NCBI RefSeq assembly: GCF_000988165.1
Contig: NW_020169302.1
Coordinates: 1-64,000 of the forward strand
Source of the DNA: Vairimorpha ceranae
Lineage: Eukaryota; Microsporidia; Nosematidae
Reading direction: 5' to 3'
Length of the DNA: 64,000 bases
Under the pieces are notes generated by a model that saw only the letters and a program-made list of their open reading frames with translations, made no database searches and was not told the DNA's origin. Both the position numbers and the translations under genes were made by a program. Below, in pieces: positions 59,074-64,000 of the stretch (positions within the stretch are counted from its first letter, which is position 1; each line of letters opens with the position of its first letter).

Positions 59074-61554
59074 ATGGAAATGGAACGCCAAGAAATAGAA
59101 AAATGTCTATATAATGCTTTGAACCCAAATGATGCTATCAGAAGAGAAGCAGAGATGCGGATTACTGATTTTCAATCGAAGGATTATTGTTCATTTGTGC
59201 AAAACGTTGTTTCTATATTTAAAGATATAAATTCTTCTATGGAACTTAAAATGCTTTCAGGAATTATTTTAAAAAATTCTCTGCATAGTTCAGACGCTAA
59301 AATACAAGACCTCTACGAACAAAAATGGAGTGCAATTGACAACAATACGAGAGAATATATAAAAAAGCAAATTATTGAATGCTTTGGCAATACAAACGAA
59401 AAAATTGCTAATCTAGCCGGATCAGCTTTGGGTTATATAGCACGGATTGAATTATCTTTAAATTTATATTTTGATTTTTTCGATGTAATGGTACAAGTTA
59501 TGCAAGATGATTTGAAAGCATCGGCTGTATATGAAGCGGTTTCTACTTGTTGCGCTACACTTACTAATGAAACCTTGTTTAATTTTAAAATGTTTCTTAA
59601 CACAATTTTCAATATTTGCATGATGAAGTTGGAAAATCCTCAAACTAGTGCAAATATAAAAGAAGTTGCTCTAAAATGTACAATGAATTGTTTTAAAACA
59701 CTTCAAGATGTTTTTAATAATGAAAATGCTGTAATTAGATTTCTTAATAGTATTGCTATGTCAACTACTACCGATGCATCTTTGACACCAAAAGCTTTAA
59801 TTTGTCTTAACAAATTTGTTTTTTTAAATTATAATTTAATAGAAAATAAAATTCCAGATATTATTACTTTTTTTAATAATTTTTGGACATTACCTTCTGA
59901 AGAAGTTCTAGTTCAGGTTATTGAATTTTGGACTATTCTTGCGGAAATCAAAGAGATTAATTTTATAGAAGAATATTTGGAGTTTTTACTACCACATGTT
60001 CTTAGGCTTATGAAAAAAAACGAAGATTATGTAGATTTAAAATGGAATGCTCACAAAGCATCGGCTTATTTACTAGAGACAATATCTGAAACTTATGGAT
60101 CTAAAATTCTGTTTAATAATCTTGTATTTAATTATATAGAAAGTGAATTAAATTCTGGGGATAAAATCAGAATAGACACTGGCGCAATAGTTCTGGGTAG
60201 TGTTATAGTTAAAGAATGTGATCAACAACTTGTTAATTTTATAAAAATACTAATTTCATATATGAAAGATCCTATAACTGAAGAGTCATGTCTTTGGTGC
60301 CTTGCAAAAATTTGTGAAACTAATTTTTACGCAGTAGTCGAGCATTTGGCTTTCTTGCTAAATCAGACATGTGAAATAATTATTTCTAAATCGCCATCTT
60401 CTACAACAGCTGCTTGGATTTTAAATTCGATATTTATTTCGTTAAATTTTGTTAAACAGAAAAAAATTTATTCCACTAAATTTTCATTAGAAACTCAACA
60501 AGCATTAAAAGAATGTGCATTTAAACAGATTAGAGAACATTTTACAGAAATACTAAAAGTATTGATAGCTGCAAATGAGAATGTTAGTCTTGAAAATTCT
60601 ACTTTACGTGTCGCATTATTTGCTGCCATGGCTGAACAGATACGATTTACTGAACCAGAATATTATGAATTGCTGGACAATGTTATTGTATATTGTCAAA
60701 ATAAAATTGTAGAATGTGTTGAAGCGCTTAATAAGGCATCTGCCAGTCATATTCCTATCATAGAAGATATTTTATCTAATTATATAATTTTATCAGAAGT
60801 GGTAATCGGGAAAAGATCCAAAGACTCTGCTTCCTTTTTATTGCCAGTTTATATTTCAGTTTTAAAAAGTAAACCATCTTCTGCTATTGGGGAGGTTTAT
60901 ATTGCTGTTACATCTAACATCCATGACTTTTCTAATTTTTTAGAAGAGTTTGTTCCTTTTATTGCTCGAGATTTAGGATGTCTTGATTCTTTTATTTTAA
61001 AATCTGCCATAAATTTAATTGGTTTTATGGCTAATTCTATACAGAAAAACTTTTTTCATTTATCGACACAATTAATTCCGCTTTTGATACAAAATCTGAG
61101 TTCTAAGCTTATTTCGAAACAAGTAAAAACTCAAATTCTTTCAGTATTTGGTGATATCGCTATTTCTCTCGAGAATAATTTTGAACAATACATTGACATG
61201 TCTATGATGATTTTTATGCAAATTATTAATTTAGAAAAAGCATCTGATCCAAACTATGTAGATGATTTAAGGGATAATGTTATTCAAATGTTTAATTGTA
61301 TTCTTTTTGCCACTTGTAAATCAAATAAATTAAGAGAAGTTATTTATAAATTAGTTGAAGGTATTAAAAAATTATTGGCTGATGAGAATTCTGAAGAAAC
61401 TTTGACGTCTATCGCTACTCTTATTACTGATCTTAAAGCAGTATATGGTTTACATTATGATTTAAATGGAAAGTGGGTTGAAGACTTTTATAATCAATAT
61501 ATTACATCTAAAAATCCCGCATTAAGAAATGCAGTACAGAAAATTTATAATTAA
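59074..61554 (+). CDS. KAP95: Importin beta-1 (karyopherin Kap95)
   Basis: Importin beta carries importin alpha/cargo through the nuclear pore and binds Ran-GTP. The 826 residues are helical HEAT repeats throughout. The N-terminal AMERIxxFQxxx-like block reads NPNDAIRREAEMRITDFQSK, followed by LSGIILKNSL. Family segments such as VDLKWNAHKASAYLLETISE and ITEESCLWCLAKICE and the C-terminal VEDFYNQYITSKN are present. Yeast Kap95 is 861 residues, so it is nearly full length. TACCCCTTAGA precedes the first of two close ATGs. The next gene's start motif begins within 25 bases of the stop. Confidence 0.93.
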   Translation: MEMERQEIEKCLYNALNPNDAIRREAEMRITDFQSKDYCSFVQNVVSIFKDINSSMELKMLSGIILKNSLHSSDAKIQDLYEQKWSAIDNNTREYIKKQIIECFGNTNEKIANLAGSALGYIARIELSLNLYFDFFDVMVQVMQDDLKASAVYEAVSTCCATLTNETLFNFKMFLNTIFNICMMKLENPQTSANIKEVALKCTMNCFKTLQDVFNNENAVIRFLNSIAMSTTTDASLTPKALICLNKFVFLNYNLIENKIPDIITFFNNFWTLPSEEVLVQVIEFWTILAEIKEINFIEEYLEFLLPHVLRLMKKNEDYVDLKWNAHKASAYLLETISETYGSKILFNNLVFNYIESELNSGDKIRIDTGAIVLGSVIVKECDQQLVNFIKILISYMKDPITEESCLWCLAKICETNFYAVVEHLAFLLNQTCEIIISKSPSSTTAAWILNSIFISLNFVKQKKIYSTKFSLETQQALKECAFKQIREHFTEILKVLIAANENVSLENSTLRVALFAAMAEQIRFTEPEYYELLDNVIVYCQNKIVECVEALNKASASHIPIIEDILSNYIILSEVVIGKRSKDSASFLLPVYISVLKSKPSSAIGEVYIAVTSNIHDFSNFLEEFVPFIARDLGCLDSFILKSAINLIGFMANSIQKNFFHLSTQLIPLLIQNLSSKLISKQVKTQILSVFGDIAISLENNFEQYIDMSMMIFMQIINLEKASDPNYVDDLRDNVIQMFNCILFATCKSNKLREVIYKLVEGIKKLLADENSEETLTSIATLITDLKAVYGLHYDLNGKWVEDFYNQYITSKNPALRNAVQKIYN

Positions 61555-61575
61555 AAATTTATATTTAATATTTTT

Positions 61576-61588
61576 ATCCCCAACTTTA
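61576..61588 (+). promoter_or_regulatory. C-run start motif of the 126-aa orphan
   Basis: ATCCCCAACTTTA abuts ATG 61589. The longer frame would start inside the importin coding sequence. Confidence 0.65.
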
Positions 61589-61969
61589 ATGTACAAAATA
61601 ATAAATGAGGATAAATCAAGCGAAGGCATTTCATTTATTGTACAAGAACCGCACTTTGTTAGTTTTAAATCTCGTACAATTCAAGAAAAAGAAGATCTTA
61701 AAAATATTACAATATACAAAGCAACAAATAAATACGACAATTTTTATTTAAAGCCTGTATTAGAAAATATTTTAGATCTGATTAACATAACTAATTATGA
61801 TTTTGAACTAATATTTTTTGATGAATTAGATTCTTTATGTATATTTGAAATATTTATTTTTTTAATTAATAAGGCTTTTAACACTAAGTGCTTGTTTGAA
61901 AGAAACGAGAATCAAGATATTAAAATTTCAGTCAATGGACAAGTTATTTTGTGTACAAATATGTTATAG
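61589..61969 (+). CDS. Unknown protein, 126 aa
   Basis: Not recognised. The protein is acidic and mixed alpha/beta in appearance, with no membrane segment or Cys motif (MYKIINEDKSSEGISFIVQE at the N-terminus, VNGQVILCTNML at the C-terminus). The start is set by ATCCCCAACTTTA; 20 upstream codons that overlap the importin gene are rejected. It lies between importin beta and NDC80 on the same strand, with its own start motif. Confidence 0.6.
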   Translation: MYKIINEDKSSEGISFIVQEPHFVSFKSRTIQEKEDLKNITIYKATNKYDNFYLKPVLENILDLINITNYDFELIFFDELDSLCIFEIFIFLINKAFNTKCLFERNENQDIKISVNGQVILCTNML

Positions 61970-62094
61970 ATTAAATATTTAATAGGAGTGATTATAAATA
62001 AAACTTTTATTGGGCATTTATAAATCATTAAACACGGTTTTAAATATTAATTGTATTTCAACATTCTTCTGCTTTTTTATAAATTTTTATATTT

Positions 62095-62102
62095 TACCCT
62101 GC
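62095..62102 (+). promoter_or_regulatory. C-run start motif of NDC80
   Basis: TACCCTGC abuts ATG 62103 and lies inside the longer frame; it decides the start. Confidence 0.7.
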
Positions 62103-63713
62103 ATGAAAAGATACACCATGACACCAATTTCAAGAAAAATGCAAAAATTACCTGTCAATGGCAACAAGACACCTATAAAATCTAGACAATCTTTTGCACC
62201 AGATGAAAATAAAAAAAGGGATGTGCGAATGGTAAGAGACTCTAATTATAAAAAATCTTGTATAGATAATGTTTATAAATTTCTATCAGAAAATAATTTT
62301 GAAGGCAATTTATCCCAAAAAGTTTTACAAAATCCATCGAACAAAGATTTTCAAATGATTTTTAAATTTATTTTTTCATTTATAGACGATTACGAGTACA
62401 CGAATAAATTTGAAGAAGATGTTATAAATATTTTAAAAATACTAAAATATCCTTATTCCTCAGAAATAACAAAAAGTCAACTTACAGCCATTACACCACA
62501 TATCTGGCCAATAGTGCTAAGTATGTTGTCTTGGATGATAGATCTTATGTTGAATATAGAAAATCAATTTAGTAATTTATCTTCTGAGAATAGTATCGAT
62601 ACTTTTTTTAATGAATTTGTGAGTAACGCATATTTAAATTATTTACAAGGAAATGAAGATGATGAGGCACTTGAAGAAGAGTTTGAAACAAAGGTACAAG
62701 CTCTCTATTCAGACTTGTTTAAGGATGTAGATAATAGAAAGGCAATACTATTAAAACTAGAAGATGAAATTTCTAGTTTACGATCAAAACTTGAAGGAAT
62801 GGAAAATTTGGATGAAAAGAAGAATGATTTGTTAGAAGATCTTAATAGTCTTATATCATCACAGAAACAATTGGAAAATAAAAAGTCTAAATATTTAAAC
62901 ATTATTAAAAAGACACAAGAAGATATTGAACTTGTTGAAAAAGAAGTAAATTTACTAAAAGATCAACAAAATGAAATTAAACAGAAGATTGAACTTCAAA
63001 AAATTAACCCAGAAGATGTCAAAATAATGAATAAAGAAAAGGTAGAATTGTACAAGGAATTGGAAAAAATTACACCTGAAAAAGAAAAATTTATGGTAAA
63101 AAATAAAGAACTAGAAAAAAAATTATCTGAAGTTTATGAAGAGGTTGAAAGACTTAACTTTGATTTTAACAATTTGAGACCAGATGTGAATATTAAAATG
63201 TCCAGAAATGATGACAAAAAATTTTTTAATAAAGATTTAGAGGAAATTCGTAGAAAATTAGAAAACGAACATAATACATACATACAACGTTTAGAAGAAT
63301 TAAAAATTAGTAAAGATACTATAATTAATATTAAAGAAGAAAAAGAAACAAACCTTAAGGATTTAGAAGGAAAGGTAGAGTACAGTCAAGGAAAATTGTT
63401 AACTACCGGAGAAATTTACTTGAAAAAGAAGAAAAATACAGAAGACGAACAGAAAAAAAATAAAAATCAAATGGAAGGACTGGAAAGAGAATTACTACAA
63501 CTGAATTTAGAATCAAATTCATCTTTGATACAAAGTGAGCAAGGTCTTCATAAAGCGAAGATAGGACTTGATTTAATTAGAAATAAATGTAAACAAGAGA
63601 AAGATGTTATAAAAAATTTAATATATAATTTTCAAAATAATATGGAAAGTTACAAGTTGACAATGAAAAGATTAAATGATAAACTACAAAGTATGAAAAA
63701 TCAACAAGAATAA
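62103..63713 (+). CDS. NDC80: Kinetochore protein NDC80 (HEC1)
   Basis: NDC80 binds microtubules at the kinetochore. The 536 residues start with a basic tail (MKRYTMTPISRKMQKLPVNG). The calponin-homology domain follows (IDNVYKFLSENNFEGNLSQK, FQMIFKFIFSFIDDYEYTNK, ILKYPYSSEITKSQLTAITP, HIWPIVLSMLSWMIDL), matching the HEC1 PHTWPxxLxxLxWLxxL block. The remainder is coiled coil. Yeast NDC80 is 691 residues; the rod is shorter here. The start follows TACCCTGC; the frame before it adds a 31-codon hydrophobic leader that is not believed. Confidence 0.92.
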   Translation: MKRYTMTPISRKMQKLPVNGNKTPIKSRQSFAPDENKKRDVRMVRDSNYKKSCIDNVYKFLSENNFEGNLSQKVLQNPSNKDFQMIFKFIFSFIDDYEYTNKFEEDVINILKILKYPYSSEITKSQLTAITPHIWPIVLSMLSWMIDLMLNIENQFSNLSSENSIDTFFNEFVSNAYLNYLQGNEDDEALEEEFETKVQALYSDLFKDVDNRKAILLKLEDEISSLRSKLEGMENLDEKKNDLLEDLNSLISSQKQLENKKSKYLNIIKKTQEDIELVEKEVNLLKDQQNEIKQKIELQKINPEDVKIMNKEKVELYKELEKITPEKEKFMVKNKELEKKLSEVYEEVERLNFDFNNLRPDVNIKMSRNDDKKFFNKDLEEIRRKLENEHNTYIQRLEELKISKDTIINIKEEKETNLKDLEGKVEYSQGKLLTTGEIYLKKKKNTEDEQKKNKNQMEGLERELLQLNLESNSSLIQSEQGLHKAKIGLDLIRNKCKQEKDVIKNLIYNFQNNMESYKLTMKRLNDKLQSMKNQQE

Positions 63714-63926
63714 ATATATTGTAAAATTTTTTTTAGTCAAGAATTTATGTTTTGTCTTGTAACTTGCTGCAGAATAAAAAGCGTTTGTTAGATGAAAACA
63801 TGGGTTAAACTTATAAAAATTATTTAAAAGTGTTTTTGTCAAATATATTAAATGTGACAGTATAATATGAACATACACTTAATCCTGCACACGTAATAAG
63901 ATAAAAAAAGATTAAAATTCATAAAT

Positions 63927-64000
63927 TTATTTTTTAACCAGCAGAGCAGCAAAAAAACCTATAGTTTCTTTGTTATTAGTAGAAACACACCGTACAAACT
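63927..64000 (-). CDS. C-terminal end of an unidentified gene (runs off the window)
   Basis: On the minus strand one frame is open from the window edge to TAA 63927-63929, ending FVRCVSTNNKETIGFFAALL then VKK. It reads like a conserved protein end and lies convergent to NDC80, the usual gene spacing here, but 23 codons are too few to name it. Confidence 0.35.
   Translation of the reverse strand, partial: FVRCVSTNNKETIGFFAALLVKK

Overview
The window looks like nuclear DNA from a microsporidian. It is very AT-rich and has one short gene about every 1.7 kb. Conserved proteins are slightly shortened. A C-run (CCC or CCCC) sits a few bases before most start codons, a known microsporidian promoter/start signature. 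There are two very small introns (22 and 25 nt), a Luc7-type U1 snRNP protein, and no rRNA or tRNA that I could find. I cannot name the genus. Retained introns argue against lineages that have lost splicing, and the many transposon relics argue against the most compact genomes.

Layout. Positions 1-3300 are a transposon graveyard: a MULE transposase tail, a decayed Merlin (ISXO2-like) transposase, and a decayed Tc1/mariner element with IR/DR-type ends. Positions 3593-27552 carry housekeeping genes on both strands: RPB9, a RecA-fold protein, RPL27A (with intron), NIP7, an Akr1-like DHHC protein with an in-frame stop, TAF12, RNR1, an ARS2/SERRATE-like protein, PSF1, a PHD/ePHD protein, a UBC4-like E2, an orphan, an acyl-CoA synthetase, a TBC protein, FAP7, glycerol-3-phosphate dehydrogenase, GOT1, fibrillarin, LUC7, MAK16 and an LRR protein. 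Positions 28236-30137 are a second Tc1/mariner element with 58-bp terminal inverted repeats. Positions 31410-50976 hold an orphan, a spliced BAP31-like gene at 34067-34427 that no single ORF shows, ribosomal P1, an orphan, TAF1, V-ATPase B, a Nup2/Nup50-like protein, iPGM, an RFC clamp-loader subunit, RRP8, an ING/PHD protein, a J-domain membrane protein, PABP and TRM1. Positions 51250-52960 hold a third dead Tc1 element and a dispersed repeat that is also present near 3010-3300. Positions 53233-64000 hold TAF6, a PTEN-like/C2/FH2 formin, importin beta, an orphan, NDC80 and the tail of an unidentified minus-strand gene.

Together the genes serve Pol II transcription (RPB9, TAF1, TAF6, TAF12, ING), ribosome production (NIP7, MAK16, RRP8, FAP7, NOP1, RPL27A, P1), replication and division (RNR1, PSF1, RFC, NDC80), RNA handling (LUC7, PABP, TRM1, ARS2-like), traffic (GOT1, TBC, BAP31-like, importin, Nup2-like) and a reduced carbon metabolism (iPGM, FAD-GPDH). 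Several annotated starts below were moved from the longest reading frame to the ATG just after the C-run motif. In each case this removes a non-conserved leader, and it often gives the length expected for the family.
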